A stretch of DNA of 64,000 bases from Deinococcus aquaticus. GTDB taxonomy: Bacteria > Deinococcota > Deinococci > Deinococcales > Deinococcaceae. The stretch is taken from assembly GCF_028622095.1 (NCBI RefSeq), contig NZ_CP115165.1, forward strand, positions 844,001-908,000, written 5' to 3'. Under the pieces are notes generated by a model that was not told the DNA's origin, did not search any database, and saw only the letters and a list, made by a program, of their open reading frames with translations. Both the position numbers and the translations under genes were made by a program. Below, one piece after another: positions 37,850 through 50,412 of the stretch (positions are counted from its first letter, which is position 1; each line of letters begins with the position of its first letter).

Positions 37850-39619
37850 TCAGGGGGCCCGTTTGGCGAGGGGGGGGGAGCTCCCGGCATCGGCGGTCAC
37901 GCCGCTGACCAGGGCCTCGCGGACGCCCTGCGCGATGCCCAGCGCCACGCGGTCCAGGTAATTGCTGTCTTTCAGGTTCTGCCCGTCGACCGGGTGGCTG
38001 GCGAAGCCGATCTCGACCAGCGCGGCCGGAATGCGGCTGTTACGCAGCACGCTCAGGGACTGGTTGTTCTTCAGACCCTTGCTGAACGCGCCGGTCTGCT
38101 CAACCATGTTGCGTTGCAGCAGCGAGGCCAGGGCGCTGCTGTTGGGGTGGTTGGGATTCCACCAGGTTTCCACACCGTAGCCCTTGAGGGCGCTGCGGGC
38201 TTCGAGGGCGTTCACGTGAATACTGACGAACAGTTGCGTGCCGGGGGTGCCCATGCCGGCGCGCATCTTCAGGTCGGTGTTCTTGTCGCTGCTCAGTTCG
38301 CGGTCGCTGTCACGGGTCAGGACGACGTCCACGCCGGCCGGTGCCAGCAGGTCCCGCACGCGTAGCGCGACGGCCAGCGTGACTTCCTTCTCGGTGACCG
38401 ACCCGACCGCGCCGGGGTCCCGGCCGCCGTGCCCGGCGTCGATGACCACGCGGGGCCGGACGTACGTGGCGCTCAGGGCCAGGATGGCCGTGCCGCGCGT
38501 GGCCGGGAAGGGCGGCACGGCCGCCACGATCCGCGCGGCGGCGGGCAGTGGGGTCAGGTCGGCCATGGCGGGCGACAGGTCGATGGCCAGCCGGGACAGC
38601 GCGCCGCTGCCCGGCAGCAGCAGTTGCGCGCGCCAGCCGCTGCGGGCGGTGGTGGGGGCGGGCGTGGACAGCAGGATGATCCCGCCGCTCAGGGTGGGCT
38701 GCGCGGACCATTCCGTCAGTTCCGGGCTGACGTTCCGTTCCCGCTGGGCCGGGACGGCCGGGCCGGTCAGCTCCACGCTCAGGCCGCCGGGTCCGGGCAC
38801 GATGCGGTAGGCGGTGCCGGGCGGCAGGTCCAGCACCACGCGCGTCTGGCCGGGGCTCTTGCCGATCCGCAGTTGCGGCAGCGTGACGCCGCCCGACGTG
38901 CCGGGCACCAGTCCGTTCAGGTCGTTGGGGCGGGCGGTGTTGTCGCCGGGCAGGGCCGGGGCGGGCGGCAGGACCTTCCCGCCGCGCGTGACGGTATCGC
39001 CGGGCGGGAGGCTGCTGACACTGGCCGGGGCGGAGGTGACTGTGTTGACTGGAGCGTTCAGGACGGCCTGCGCGGCGGCGCTGATGGGCGCGCTGGGCAG
39101 CACGCGGCTGTTCGGCGCGCCGCCCGTGACGGTCGCGCCGATGTCGATGATCAGCACGCGGGTGCCGGTTGCCAGCGTGGCCTCGCGCGCCTGCCAGCCG
39201 TCGGTCAGGGACAGCGGAAACAGGGTGGACAGCGTGGCCTGCCCGCCCCCGGCGCGGTACTCGGTGACGCTGTTGCCCAGGCCGCTGACCACGGCGGGCT
39301 GCACGCGCGCGCCCTGCACGTCCACGCGCAGGCCTGTGAAGGTAGGGGTCAGGGAGTAACTGACGCCGGGAGCCAGGTCGAACACCACGCGCGTCGCGCT
39401 GCCCTGGTTGCTGGAGCGGGGCGAGCCGAAGGTGGCGTTCTGCACGCCGGTCAGTGTGATGGGCACTGACGGCGTGACGGTCGCGCTGCCCGCCGCAGAG
39501 ACGGTGGGGGGAACGGCGGCGGGGGCGGACCGCTGAAACGGATCACCGGTCTGGGCCAGTCCTGAACCCGCGACCGCCATCAGCAGCGCGGATGAGAGGA
39601 AAGTGGCAGTCAGCTTCAT
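37850..39619 (-). CDS. N-acetylmuramoyl-L-alanine amidase with AMIN domains
   Basis: 589 residues from ATG 39619 with a signal peptide (MKLTATFLSSALLMAVAGSGLA). Two AMIN-like beta domains precede the catalytic Amidase_3 domain: the pairs TRVVFDLAPGVSYSL / LRVDVQG and TRVVLDLPPGTAYRI / LSVELTG. The catalytic part has RPRVVIDAGHGGRDPGAVG (zinc His), ELSSDKNTDLKMR, LFVSIHVNALE (second His) and PAALVEIGFASHP with the catalytic Glu. It cleaves the amide between MurNAc and L-Ala in the cell wall, in daughter-cell separation or remodelling. A Pro/Ala-rich linker joins the AMIN domains. Confidence 0.92.
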   Translation of the reverse strand: MKLTATFLSSALLMAVAGSGLAQTGDPFQRSAPAAVPPTVSAAGSATVTPSVPITLTGVQNATFGSPRSSNQGSATRVVFDLAPGVSYSLTPTFTGLRVDVQGARVQPAVVSGLGNSVTEYRAGGGQATLSTLFPLSLTDGWQAREATLATGTRVLIIDIGATVTGGAPNSRVLPSAPISAAAQAVLNAPVNTVTSAPASVSSLPPGDTVTRGGKVLPPAPALPGDNTARPNDLNGLVPGTSGGVTLPQLRIGKSPGQTRVVLDLPPGTAYRIVPGPGGLSVELTGPAVPAQRERNVSPELTEWSAQPTLSGGIILLSTPAPTTARSGWRAQLLLPGSGALSRLAIDLSPAMADLTPLPAAARIVAAVPPFPATRGTAILALSATYVRPRVVIDAGHGGRDPGAVGSVTEKEVTLAVALRVRDLLAPAGVDVVLTRDSDRELSSDKNTDLKMRAGMGTPGTQLFVSIHVNALEARSALKGYGVETWWNPNHPNSSALASLLQRNMVEQTGAFSKGLKNNQSLSVLRNSRIPAALVEIGFASHPVDGQNLKDSNYLDRVALGIAQGVREALVSGVTADAGSSPPLAKRAP

Positions 39620-39891
39620 GTTGACCTGTACTTTACCTGTCCGCAGTGAGAATTGAGCAGAAAGACTCATTTTTATTCAGCGGGCATGCAGCGCCCGCCA
39701 GCACACACTTTCAGCCGTGCGGCCTGCTCGTTCCTCCGGCGGCGCGCGGCGTCTCATGAGCGGCCGCGCCGCCTTTCAGGGCGTACAGAAGTCATACGGA
39801 CTGCCGTCTGTTTCGTTCACAACCCGCCAGGGCACCGGGTGGCCAACTCCACGCCCGGAATCCTCTGTGCTCCTGCTCACTCCGCTCCGTA

Positions 39892-40854
39892 TCAGGGGGC
39901 GTTGAAGGTCCGGGCGTCCGGGGCGAACAGGCGGTCCCAGGTGGCGCGGTCCACGCGGCCCGTGACGGGCAGGGCGCTGGCCTGCTGGAAGGCGCGGACG
40001 GCCTCGGCGGTGACGGGGCCGAACCAGCCGTCGCCCTGGCCGGGGCGGGCGGGGCGCATCAGGCGGATCAGGCGGTTCTGCACGGCCAGCACGTCCGGGC
40101 CGTTCAGGCGGGTGGTTTGCACGGCGAGTGGCCGGCTGAACGGTACCGGGGCCAGCGAGCGCGCCGAGCGACCGGACGCGGGGGTAGAAACGGTGGGGGA
40201 CGCAGTGGCAGCCGGGGTCGCCTGTTCAGCCGCCGGCAGGGTCACGCGCGGGGTGGGAGGCGTGGGCGCCGGGCGGGCTGCCTGGGCGGTTCCGGGCGGG
40301 TCGAGTGGGGTCAGGGTCACGCCGCCCATCTGCACGGTCCCGGCGGGCAGGGTGGGCGCGGGCAGCGGGGTGGCCGGGGCACTGGCGGGGGCGCTGCTGT
40401 CCGGGGTGGGGTCGCCGTCCGGGGGCAGGTCCAGGTAGATCAGGGTCTGGGCGCGGCCGTCCGGGTCAGGTTGCAGGCGCAGGTATACGAAGCCGCCGGG
40501 GGTGTCCAGCCAGTTGAACACGCTGCGCTGGTCGTCGCGGCTGCGCCACACGCCGTACAGGTCGGCTTTCAGGGCGGCGGTCAGGGTCTGCCGGACCTGC
40601 TCGGTGGTACCGGGCGCGCCGACGCACTGTTTGCCGGGCGTGCCGATGGGGTCGAAACTGGCCGGGCAGTTGCGCAGCACGCCGTTCAGGGCGGCGGCGG
40701 TGCGGGTGGCGGCGGCGCTCAGGTCCGGCGTGCGGGCCTGGGCGTGCGCGGCCAGCAGGGTCAGGGCGAGGGTCAGGGCCACGGCGCGCAGGGCCAGGCG
40801 GCGCGGCGCCGGGAGGGGAAGGGAGCGGGTCGTGGGCGTGGCACGCCGGTTCAT
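39892..40854 (-). CDS. secreted protein with C-terminal peptidoglycan-binding domain
   Basis: 320 residues from ATG 40854. N-terminal signal peptide ([21 protein letters not shown]), then an unrecognised N-terminal domain with two cysteines ([16 protein letters not shown]; possibly a disulfide), a long Pro/Ala/Thr linker, and a PG_binding_1 domain at the end: [52 protein letters not shown]. It is probably held at the cell wall. It lies downstream of no obvious operon partner; the amidase gene is next on the same strand after 272 nt in which I see nothing else. Confidence 0.82.
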   Translation of the reverse strand: MNRRATPTTRSLPLPAPRRLALRAVALTLALTLLAAHAQARTPDLSAAATRTAAALNGVLRNCPASFDPIGTPGKQCVGAPGTTEQVRQTLTAALKADLYGVWRSRDDQRSVFNWLDTPGGFVYLRLQPDPDGRAQTLIYLDLPPDGDPTPDSSAPASAPATPLPAPTLPAGTVQMGGVTLTPLDPPGTAQAARPAPTPPTPRVTLPAAEQATPAATASPTVSTPASGRSARSLAPVPFSRPLAVQTTRLNGPDVLAVQNRLIRLMRPARPGQGDGWFGPVTAEAVRAFQQASALPVTGRVDRATWDRLFAPDARTFNAP

Positions 40855-40986
40855 ACCGTCAGTGGTAGCACGTGTGGGCTGACGGACCCTGAGGGTCTGC
40901 TCAGGGGGCGCTTCATGCAGGCCTGCGCGGGCGGCGTTTGTGCTCCAGCTCATGCTTTGTTTTGTAAAGCATGGGAGAATGTGGGC

Positions 40987-41741
<755 letters not shown>

Positions 41742-41754
41742 ACGCCGGGAAGGC

Positions 41755-41832
41755 ACAGGGCAGATAGCAGATGGCTCAAGGCAGATGGCAGAGGCGGGAA
41801 TTCGCCATCTGCCATCTGTTTTCTGCCATCCG
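41755..41832. repeat. GCAGATGGC-type degenerate repeat patch
   Basis: Between frnE and ftsH: AGATAGCAGATGGC, AGGCAGATGGCAGAGGC, then in inverted orientation GCCATCTGCCATCTG and CTGCCATCCGCC. Related to the ATGGCGG heptamers at 53000-53104. Confidence 0.5.
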
Positions 41833-41840
41833 CCTGCGGC

Positions 41841-43699
<1,859 letters not shown>

Positions 43700-43703
<4 letters not shown>

Positions 43704-43768
43704 CCGGCCCTCTGCGGCGCGGCAGTGACGCCCCTTATGGTCCCGTCGGTCGTGCCCCAATCGGTCAT
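43700..43768 (-). CDS. 22-codon leaderless leader ORF coupled to ftsH
   Basis: ATG 43768 to TGA 43700. The peptide begins MTDWGTTDGTIRGV and ends QRAG. TACACT lies 5 nt upstream of its ATG, making it the first start on the predicted transcript, and its TGA overlaps the ftsH ATG as ATGA. No Shine-Dalgarno is evident for ftsH itself, so ftsH translation may depend on ribosomes finishing this ORF. Whether the peptide matters or only its translation is unknown. Confidence 0.5.
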
Positions 43769-43773
43769 GCCCC

Positions 43774-43779
43774 AGTGTA
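43774..43779 (-). promoter_or_regulatory. leaderless -10 of the ftsH leader ORF
   Basis: TACACT, 5-nt gap, ATG at 43768. Nothing else recognised in 43780-43990. Confidence 0.45.
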
Positions 43780-44005
43780 GACCCCGCCCGCGCCCCCAGA
43801 CTGAAAGCAAGGCCCCTCAGCGCCCCGGGCCGCCCCGCCCACCGGGGGTTCCGCTGGTCACCCTTCCACTGGTCTCCCTGCGGCCACCCGTCCGGCCGTC
43901 TTCCCTCCCCTGGCGGCCGGTGTTCCCTTAAGCGTTCAACCACCAAAGCGGCCGTGTCAGGCCCGCGTGAAGACTCCGGTCAGCCTGGACAGGCATACTC
44001 GGCGG

Positions 44006-45832
44006 ATGCGGTTTTCACGGTTCTCCCCGTTCACGCTTCTTTCCTTCCCCCGACGATCCCGTCTGCTGCCGCTGCTGGCCCTGCTGACCCCCCCACTGGC
44101 GGCCCCCCTGACCGGCGGCCTGACGGGCGCGGGGCTGGCCGTGGCCGGTCTGGCCGCGCTGGGGCACGCGCACGCAGCTCAGCCCATGCTGGGCTCGGTG
44201 CAGCTGACCTTCACGCTGGATCAGGCGGGCGCGTTCGTGAACGGCAGTCCCGTCACGCTGCAGAGCCCGCCGCGCCTGATCGGGGGGCGCACCATGCTGC
44301 CCCTGCGCGAGGTGGCGGACCTGCTGGGGCAACCGCTGCTGGGCACCACCACGCAGCTGCAACTGGCGCGCCTGAGCGTGGACGCCCGCCAGAACAGCGC
44401 CTCGCTGAGCGGGCAGGCGCAGCCCGCCGGGACGGTCGCCAGCGTGGGCACCACCCTGTACGTCAGCGCCCGCACACTGGCCGACGCCCTGAACGCCAAC
44501 CTGATCAGCGACGACCGCACCTTCACGCTGACCGCCCTGCGCGACGGCGGCAACCCCCTGACCCCGCAGGCGCGCTTCAGTACCGACAAGAGCGTGTACG
44601 CGCCGGGCGAGCGGGTCGTGTACACCGAGTACCCCTTCGACCCGGACGGCGCGGACATCACCGCGCGCCGCTGGACCGGCCGGCAGGACGCGTACTTTCA
44701 GCCCGGCACGTACACCGTCGGGCTGACCGTCACGAACAGCCGGGGCCTTCAGAGCCAGCCGTTCACGCGCACCATCCGCGTGGAAGGCACGCCCGCCGAC
44801 AGTCCCCTGACGTACGCCCTGAAGTACGCGCAGCCCGGCGACGCCTTCCCCGACCCGCAGATCCTGAACTACCCGTCGGCCACGCCCGTCACCGTGGACG
44901 GCCCGAACTACCCGCTGCTGTTCAGTGACAGCCCCGAGGTGCCCACCCAGAGCGGCATCCTGTACCAGGACAGCGTGCAGGGGCGCGCGCGGCTGCTGGC
45001 GTACCACCTGAACGGCCTGGGCCGCCCGGCCCGCCTGTACGTCATGGCCCGCAACCTCGAATCCCGCGCCGTGGAAGTCCGCAGCGAACGCCTGGGCGAG
45101 ACGGCCCCCACCCGCATCGAGGGCATCCTGGGGCAGGTGACGCTCATGGAGTACTTCGCTTCCAGCGGCGGCACCACCCTGAGCCTGATGCCGGGCCAGT
45201 CGGCCGCCGTGTACGCCAGCCCCACCCTGAGCGCCGGGAGCGGCGTGAACGTCATGCAGGACCTGACCACCTCGGGCCGCGTGGAGCTGACCTTCCTGAT
45301 GCTGGAAGACACCCTGCCGCCCACCGGGCAGGTCGCGCAGCAACTCCCGTACCTGCGCCCGGACGGCCGGCACGTGCGCGGCACCTTCCCGGACGCCGTG
45401 CGGCACCTGCGCGTGAACCTGAGCACCCTGCCCACCCGCATCGTGATCGGGGACGGTCAGGTGGACCCCGCCATCGTGGGCACCGACGCCCTGACCCGCC
45501 AGAGCGTGCGCCTGAGCGGCAACTACGGCGTGCTGTACGACCTGGAAGTGAACGGCGCGGCCGGCACCGCCGTGGCCCTCAGCCCGCGCGGCGGCCTGTA
45601 CCGGGGCGCCATGAACGTGCAGGACGGCCCCATCACGCAGACCATCAAGTTGCCCCGCAGCGGCAACGCCCTGAAACCCGACGAACCCGTCATGCTGTGG
45701 CGCTCCCAGAGCGACCGCCTGAACATCGACTTCGTGCCGGCCAGCGGCAGCAACCTGCCGATCAGCCTGGTGTTCTACCGCGCCCGGACGCTCAGCGGGT
45801 TCGGCGGGCTGATCAAGACCTACCAGCCGTAA
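44006..45832 (+). CDS. secreted protein with copper-amine-oxidase-N-like (stalk) domain
   Basis: 608 residues from ATG 44006, with CATACT 6 nt upstream. A long hydrophobic signal region (LLPLLALLTPPLAAPLTGGL...GLAALGHAHA) precedes a domain of the Cu_amine_oxidN1 type: VQLTFTLDQAGAFVNGSPVTLQ, then RLIGGRTMLPLREVADLLGQPL and TLYVSARTLADALNAN. A PKD/REJ-like beta segment follows (FSTDKSVYAPGERVVYTEYPFDPDGADITARRW, in part), and the remaining ~350 residues are beta-rich and unrecognised. Such proteins are surface or envelope associated; no enzymatic copper site is visible. It is co-oriented with the haloperoxidase-like gene downstream, 99 nt apart. Confidence 0.72.
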   Translation: MRFSRFSPFTLLSFPRRSRLLPLLALLTPPLAAPLTGGLTGAGLAVAGLAALGHAHAAQPMLGSVQLTFTLDQAGAFVNGSPVTLQSPPRLIGGRTMLPLREVADLLGQPLLGTTTQLQLARLSVDARQNSASLSGQAQPAGTVASVGTTLYVSARTLADALNANLISDDRTFTLTALRDGGNPLTPQARFSTDKSVYAPGERVVYTEYPFDPDGADITARRWTGRQDAYFQPGTYTVGLTVTNSRGLQSQPFTRTIRVEGTPADSPLTYALKYAQPGDAFPDPQILNYPSATPVTVDGPNYPLLFSDSPEVPTQSGILYQDSVQGRARLLAYHLNGLGRPARLYVMARNLESRAVEVRSERLGETAPTRIEGILGQVTLMEYFASSGGTTLSLMPGQSAAVYASPTLSAGSGVNVMQDLTTSGRVELTFLMLEDTLPPTGQVAQQLPYLRPDGRHVRGTFPDAVRHLRVNLSTLPTRIVIGDGQVDPAIVGTDALTRQSVRLSGNYGVLYDLEVNGAAGTAVALSPRGGLYRGAMNVQDGPITQTIKLPRSGNALKPDEPVMLWRSQSDRLNIDFVPASGSNLPISLVFYRARTLSGFGGLIKTYQP

Positions 45833-45931
45833 GCGGCAGGACGGGGCGGGGGACACGGCCAGACCCGGCGCCCGTGTCCCTCGTTCCGGTTCTGTACCAG
45901 GGGTCAGTCTGGGCCATAGACTGCGCGGCAG

Positions 45932-47794
45932 ATGAAGACGCCCTTCACGTTCACGCGCTCCCGCCCCGGCCGCCGGGTCTGGCCGCGTTCCCTGCGGCAG
46001 GGCGCCCTGGGCGCGGCCCTGACCGTGACCCTGACCGCCTGCCCGGCCACGCCCATCACGGACACCGGCACTGGCACTGGCATGAGCGGCGGCGCGGCCC
46101 CCAGCAGCCCTGGCCCCGCCGGGGGCACGGCCAGCACCGGCGCGCCCCCCTGCAACCTGACGCCCGCCGCGTGGGCCGCCATCGAGGCGCCGGGGAACTC
46201 GGCGGCGCGCGTGTGGGACGAACTGGCCCTGAACGCCATTCGCAGCGTGCTACCGCAACCCGCCGCGCACGCCCGCAACCTGTTCCACCTGTCGGCCGCC
46301 ATGTACGACACCTGGGCCGCCTTTGATCCCACCGCGCAGGGCGTGTTCGTTCAGGAAACCCACCAGGGCACGCCCGCGCAGGTCGAACTGGCTCTGAACC
46401 GCGCCGCGCACCGCGTCCTGCGCGCCCGGTACGCGGGCGTCGTCCCGGCGCTCGGCACCTGCTTCGACGACCGCCTGCGGCACCTGGGCCTGGACCCCGC
46501 CGACACCGGCACGCAGGGGGACACGCCCGCCGCGACCGGCAACCGCATCGCGCAGGCCATCCTGGACGCCGCCCGCATGGACGGCGCGAACGAGGCGCAG
46601 GGGTATGCCGACACTACCGGCTACCGCGCCGTGAACGGCCCTCTGCGCCCCGAGATTCCCGGCGCGACCCCCAGCAACCCCGACCGCTGGCAACCGCTGC
46701 TGCTGAAAGAACCGTTCACGCAGAACGGCATTCCCCTCAGCGGCCCGCAGACCTTCATGGGCGCGCAGTGGGGCAACGTGAAACCCTTCGCCATGACCCG
46801 CAACGGCCGCTTCTACCACGACCCCGGCCCCGTCCCCAGCATCAGCGACCCACTCATGGCCGCCCGCTGGGTACCGGACCTGCTACGCCGGCAGGCCCAG
46901 CTGGACCCCGCCCGGCCGGACATGACCGACCTGTCCCCCGCCGTGACCGGCAACAACCCCCTGGGCACCAACGACGGGCGCGGCCACCCCCTCAACCCCG
47001 TGACCGGGCAGCCGTACGCGCCGAATCCCACGAAACTCGCGGATTACGGGCGGATCATCGCGGAATTCTGGGCGGACGGCCCGCGCGCCGAGACGCCCCC
47101 CGGCCACTGGAACGTCCTGGCGAACGCCGTCAGCGACGACGCCCGCCTCCCCCACCGGCTGGGCGGCCAGGGCCCGGCGCTGCCCCGCCTGGAATGGGAC
47201 GTGAAACTGTACCTGGCCCTGAACGCCGCCATGCACGACGCCGCCATTGCCGCCTGGGACGTGAAACGGCAATCCGACACCGCGCGGCCCATCACGCTGG
47301 TGCGCGTCCTGGCCGCCCGGCAGGCCCTCCCTGACGAAGCAGGCGTGACCGAGGAGCGCGGCGGGAAACTCCTGGCCCGCAGCTTCAACCCCGCCGGGGG
47401 CTTCTCCTGGCGTGACCCCGCCGACTGGATTCCGTACCAGACGGCCGTGTTCGTCAGTCCCGCCTTCCCCGGCTTCGTGTCCGGGCACTCCACGTTCAGC
47501 CGCGCCGCCGCCAGCGTCCTGACCGACCTGACCGGCAGCGGCTTCTTCCCCGGCGGCCTGTACGAGATGACGGCCGCGCCCGGCTTCATCCGCAGCGACT
47601 CGAGTACCAACGACTCGCCCGTGCGCCTGCAATGGGCCACGTACGCCGACGCCGCCGATCAGGCCGGGCAGTCCCGCATCTGGGGCGGCATTCACATCGA
47701 ACCCGACGACCTCGCCGGGCGGCGCATCGGGCACGAGGTCGGGCTGGACGCCGTGGCCCTGGCCCGCCGGTACTTCACGGGACAGGCACCCTGA
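45932..47794 (+). CDS. vanadium-dependent haloperoxidase-like lipoprotein (PAP2 fold)
   Basis: 620 residues. N-terminal signal with a lipobox LTAC (about residue 33-36) followed by a Gly/Thr-rich linker, so it is probably a lipoprotein on the envelope. The mature part resembles bacterial vanadium haloperoxidase-type PAP2 proteins: FHLSAAMYDTWAAFDP, NAAMHDAAIAAWDVKRQSDTARP (oxyanion-site residues), FPGFVSGHSTFSRAAASVL with the SGH motif, and RIWGGIHIEPDDLAGRRIGHEVG with the RxxxGxH-like motif. It could oxidise halides with H2O2 or act as an acid phosphatase. TAGACT lies 9 nt upstream of the ATG. Confidence 0.82.
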   Translation: MKTPFTFTRSRPGRRVWPRSLRQGALGAALTVTLTACPATPITDTGTGTGMSGGAAPSSPGPAGGTASTGAPPCNLTPAAWAAIEAPGNSAARVWDELALNAIRSVLPQPAAHARNLFHLSAAMYDTWAAFDPTAQGVFVQETHQGTPAQVELALNRAAHRVLRARYAGVVPALGTCFDDRLRHLGLDPADTGTQGDTPAATGNRIAQAILDAARMDGANEAQGYADTTGYRAVNGPLRPEIPGATPSNPDRWQPLLLKEPFTQNGIPLSGPQTFMGAQWGNVKPFAMTRNGRFYHDPGPVPSISDPLMAARWVPDLLRRQAQLDPARPDMTDLSPAVTGNNPLGTNDGRGHPLNPVTGQPYAPNPTKLADYGRIIAEFWADGPRAETPPGHWNVLANAVSDDARLPHRLGGQGPALPRLEWDVKLYLALNAAMHDAAIAAWDVKRQSDTARPITLVRVLAARQALPDEAGVTEERGGKLLARSFNPAGGFSWRDPADWIPYQTAVFVSPAFPGFVSGHSTFSRAAASVLTDLTGSGFFPGGLYEMTAAPGFIRSDSSTNDSPVRLQWATYADAADQAGQSRIWGGIHIEPDDLAGRRIGHEVGLDAVALARRYFTGQAP

Positions 47795-47848
47795 CCGGGG
47801 GCAGCGCCGTAAACAACTGACGGGTCAAGGCTGACTGGTAACGAACAA

Positions 47849-47866
47849 CCCCCGCCGGAGCGGGGG
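47849..47866 (-). terminator. intrinsic terminator of der
   Basis: On the minus strand CCCCCGC pairs with GCGGGGG around a TCCG loop, then TTGTT. Confidence 0.7.
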
Positions 47867-47879
47867 CACGTGACGAGAT

Positions 47880-49202
47880 TCAGTCGTCGTTCTCGGCGTT
47901 CTTGCCGCGTTTGTACGGGCCTTTCTCGTTCCATTTGAGGCGGACGGGAATCCCGGCGAGTTGCAGGTCCTCGCGGATGCGGTTCTGCAGGAAGCCCTCG
48001 TAGGCGCGGGTGACGAAGTCGGCGCGGTTGCAGAAGATCGCAAACGTGGGGGGCGCGGTCTCGACCTGGGTCATGAAGTACATCTTGAGTTTCTTGCCGT
48101 GGAAGTTCGGGACGCTCTGGCGCATCTGCCAGACGCCCAGCCAGCGGTTCAGTTCGCTGGTGGGGATGCGGCTCTGCCATTTCTCGTGGAGTTTCATGGC
48201 TTCGGCCAGCATCTCGTGAATGCCGTACTCGTTGATGGCGCTGGTGTACACGCGGGGCGCGTAGCTGATGTGGTGGAGTTTCTGGTTCAGGTCCTTCTCG
48301 GTGGATTTGAGGTCCGCGTCGGGCACGAGGTCCCATTTGTTCACGATGACGATCACGGGTTTGCCGCTGTCGTACGCGATGTTCGCGAGCTTCAGTTCGT
48401 GGTCGCCGAGGTCGCCGGCGTTCACGACCAGCCAGATCAGGTCGCTGCGGCCGATGGCGGCCTGCGAACGCTGGATGGCGTAGTCCTCGACGGCCGTGTC
48501 GGGTTTCTTGCGGATGCCGGCGGTGTCGACCAGCACGAAGCGCTGACCGCCGTAATCCCACTCGACGTCCAGGGAGTCGCGGGTGGTGCCGGGTTGATCG
48601 GCCACGATGGCGCGGTCGGTCTGCGTGATGGCGTTCAGCAGGCTGCTCTTGCCGACGTTCGGGCGGCCGATCAGGGAGATGCGGATGGGCGCGATCTCGG
48701 GGATGTCCTCATCGTCCTCGGGCAGGTAGGTCATGACGCGGTCGAGCAGGTCGTCGAGGCCGCGCGCGTGTTCGGCGCTGATGGCGATGGGTTCCCCGAA
48801 GCCCAGGCCCCACAGTTCGGCCATGTAGACCTCGTGCTTGGGGCTGTCGATCTTGTTCGCGGCGATGATGACGGGCTTCCCGAGGCGGCGCAGCCAGTCG
48901 GTGACCTCGTAGTCGGCGGCGCTTAGGCCCTCACGAGGGTCGAGGACGAAGATGACGGCCTGCGCGCCTTCCATGGCCCACTCGGCTTTCTCGCGGATGG
49001 CGTCTTCCCACTCGTCGCCGCTCCAGAGGCCGCCGGTGTCGATCAGGGTGATGCGGTGGTTCTGGTGCAGCATCAGGCCTTCCTTGGCGTCTCGGGTAAC
49101 GCCGGGAAGGTCGGCCACGACGGCCTCACGGCGGCCGATGAGGCGGTTGAACAGGCTGGATTTGCCGACGTTGGGTCGGCCTACGATAGCGACTTTATGC
49201 AT
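47880..49202 (-). CDS. der: ribosome-biogenesis GTPase Der (EngA)
   Basis: 440 residues from ATG 49202, with AAGGAG nine nt upstream. Two tandem Ras-like GTPase domains, unique to Der: first G1 GRPNVGKSSLFNRL and DTGGLW; second GRPNVGKSSLLNAI, DTAGIRKKPDT and NKWD; plus the C-terminal KH-like domain ending IPVRLKWNEKGPYKR. Der binds the 50S subunit and is essential for ribosome assembly. A terminator follows. Confidence 0.97.
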   Translation of the reverse strand: MHKVAIVGRPNVGKSSLFNRLIGRREAVVADLPGVTRDAKEGLMLHQNHRITLIDTGGLWSGDEWEDAIREKAEWAMEGAQAVIFVLDPREGLSAADYEVTDWLRRLGKPVIIAANKIDSPKHEVYMAELWGLGFGEPIAISAEHARGLDDLLDRVMTYLPEDDEDIPEIAPIRISLIGRPNVGKSSLLNAITQTDRAIVADQPGTTRDSLDVEWDYGGQRFVLVDTAGIRKKPDTAVEDYAIQRSQAAIGRSDLIWLVVNAGDLGDHELKLANIAYDSGKPVIVIVNKWDLVPDADLKSTEKDLNQKLHHISYAPRVYTSAINEYGIHEMLAEAMKLHEKWQSRIPTSELNRWLGVWQMRQSVPNFHGKKLKMYFMTQVETAPPTFAIFCNRADFVTRAYEGFLQNRIREDLQLAGIPVRLKWNEKGPYKRGKNAENDD

Positions 49203-49431
49203 GTGGACGCTCCTTGTACGGTGTCGGTTCCGCCCCGGGCGCCTGGGGGGTTCCGCCGATTGTCCGCCGCCCCCACTGGGCGGCCCGGACCACAGACTTT
49301 CCAGTATACAGACTGGCGGCCTTTCTCCCAGACGGCGCGTCACGATTCGCCGGGGGGGTGCATGGAGCCGGAGGCCTTCCGACGTACCCAGACGCGTCCC
49401 AGACGGCTTTTTCCCGGCGGACTGCATGGAT

Positions 49432-49498
49432 TTGACAGGCCGTGCAGTCCGCGCTATCTTTTAGAAATCACCGCCCACGAGGCGGATTTTTTGTTTTT
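49432..49498 (+). ncRNA. promoter-terminator cassette, copy 4
   Basis: TTGACA (49432-49437), 17-nt spacer GGCCGTGCAGTCCGCGC, TATCTT (49455-49460), 6 nt, ATCACC at 49467. Hairpin CCGCC (49471-49475), loop CACGA, GGCGG (49481-49485), A, six T, G, five T. It lies 30 nt upstream of the sulfurtransferase gene and co-oriented. The rest of the 325-nt gap to der shows nothing else. Confidence 0.65.
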
Positions 49499-49514
49499 GA
49501 TCGCGGCACAGTTG

Positions 49515-49520
49515 TAGCCT
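49515..49520 (+). promoter_or_regulatory. leaderless -10 of the sulfurtransferase gene
   Basis: TAGCCT, 7-nt gap, ATG at 49528. The cassette 4 T-tract (TTGTTT at 49491) would sit at its -35 position with an 18-nt spacer. Confidence 0.5.
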
Positions 49521-49527
49521 GTGGGGC

Positions 49528-50385
49528 ATGACCTCCCACCCACTGAAAGCCGCCGCGTGGCTACTGGACCACGCGCAGGACACAGGCGTGCGCGTGCTGG
49601 ACTGCCGGTACGCCCTGAGCGACCCGCTGGTGGGCCGCGTCGCGTTCCTGGCGGGGCACGTGCCGGGCGCCGCATACGCCGACCTGGAAACGGACCTGAG
49701 CGGCCCCGTGCAGCCCGGCGGCGCGGGCGGCCGTCACCCACTCCCGGACCCGGCGGCGCTGGCCGTATGGCTGGGCCGCGTGGGCATCGGGAACGACAGC
49801 GTGGTCGTGTGCTACGACGACCCCAGTACCGGGCAAGGCTTCTACGCGGCGCGGGCGTGGTGGCTGCTGCGCTGGCTGGGGCACGCGCAGGTGTTCGTGC
49901 TGGACGGCGGCTGGCCCGCGTGGCAGGGGGCAGGCGGCGCGGTGAGTACCGACGACGCCACACACGCACCCACAACCTTCACGCCGCGCGTGCAGCCCAG
50001 CATGGTCGCCGGCACGCAGGACGTGCAGGCCCGCGCGCCGGGCACGGTCCTGATCGACTCGCGCGCCCCGGCCCGCTACCGGGGCGAAATGGAACCCATC
50101 GACCGGAAGGCCGGGCACATCCCCGGCGCCGTGAACCGCGACTGGAGCGGCGTACTGGACGGCGCGGGCCACTGGCGCAGCCCCGAGGTGCTGGGCGTGC
50201 ACCTGAACGCCGGGAACGCCCCCACCATCACGTACTGCGGCAGCGGCGTGAGCGCCACGCCGAACCTGCTGGCCCGCGAACTGGCCGGCGTGCCGCTCGG
50301 CCCGCACAACCGCCTGTACGCCGGATCATGGAGCGACTGGATCAGCGACGACACGCGCCCGGTGGGCGTGGGCCAGGAAGACTGA
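49528..50385 (+). CDS. thiosulfate/3-mercaptopyruvate sulfurtransferase (two rhodanese domains)
   Basis: 285 residues, two rhodanese domains. The N-terminal domain ([27 protein letters not shown]) is inactive-type, and the C-terminal domain ([27 protein letters not shown]) carries the catalytic loop [15 protein letters not shown] with Cys in CGSGVS. The CGSG sequence favours 3-mercaptopyruvate over thiosulfate (CRKG). It transfers sulfane sulfur to thiols or cyanide in the cytosol. The gene is immediately downstream of cassette 4 but has its own leaderless -10. Confidence 0.9.
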   Translation: MTSHPLKAAAWLLDHAQDTGVRVLDCRYALSDPLVGRVAFLAGHVPGAAYADLETDLSGPVQPGGAGGRHPLPDPAALAVWLGRVGIGNDSVVVCYDDPSTGQGFYAARAWWLLRWLGHAQVFVLDGGWPAWQGAGGAVSTDDATHAPTTFTPRVQPSMVAGTQDVQARAPGTVLIDSRAPARYRGEMEPIDRKAGHIPGAVNRDWSGVLDGAGHWRSPEVLGVHLNAGNAPTITYCGSGVSATPNLLARELAGVPLGPHNRLYAGSWSDWISDDTRPVGVGQED

Positions 50386-50412
50386 AGGGCGACCAGACCT
50401 GGGCCAGGGTGG

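Noticed and set aside
49432..49528. Cassette 4 as the ordinary promoter or attenuator of the sulfurtransferase gene
   Set aside because: The gene has its own TAGCCT leaderless -10 after the cassette terminator, and the same cassette occurs where no gene follows (copies 1 and 2).
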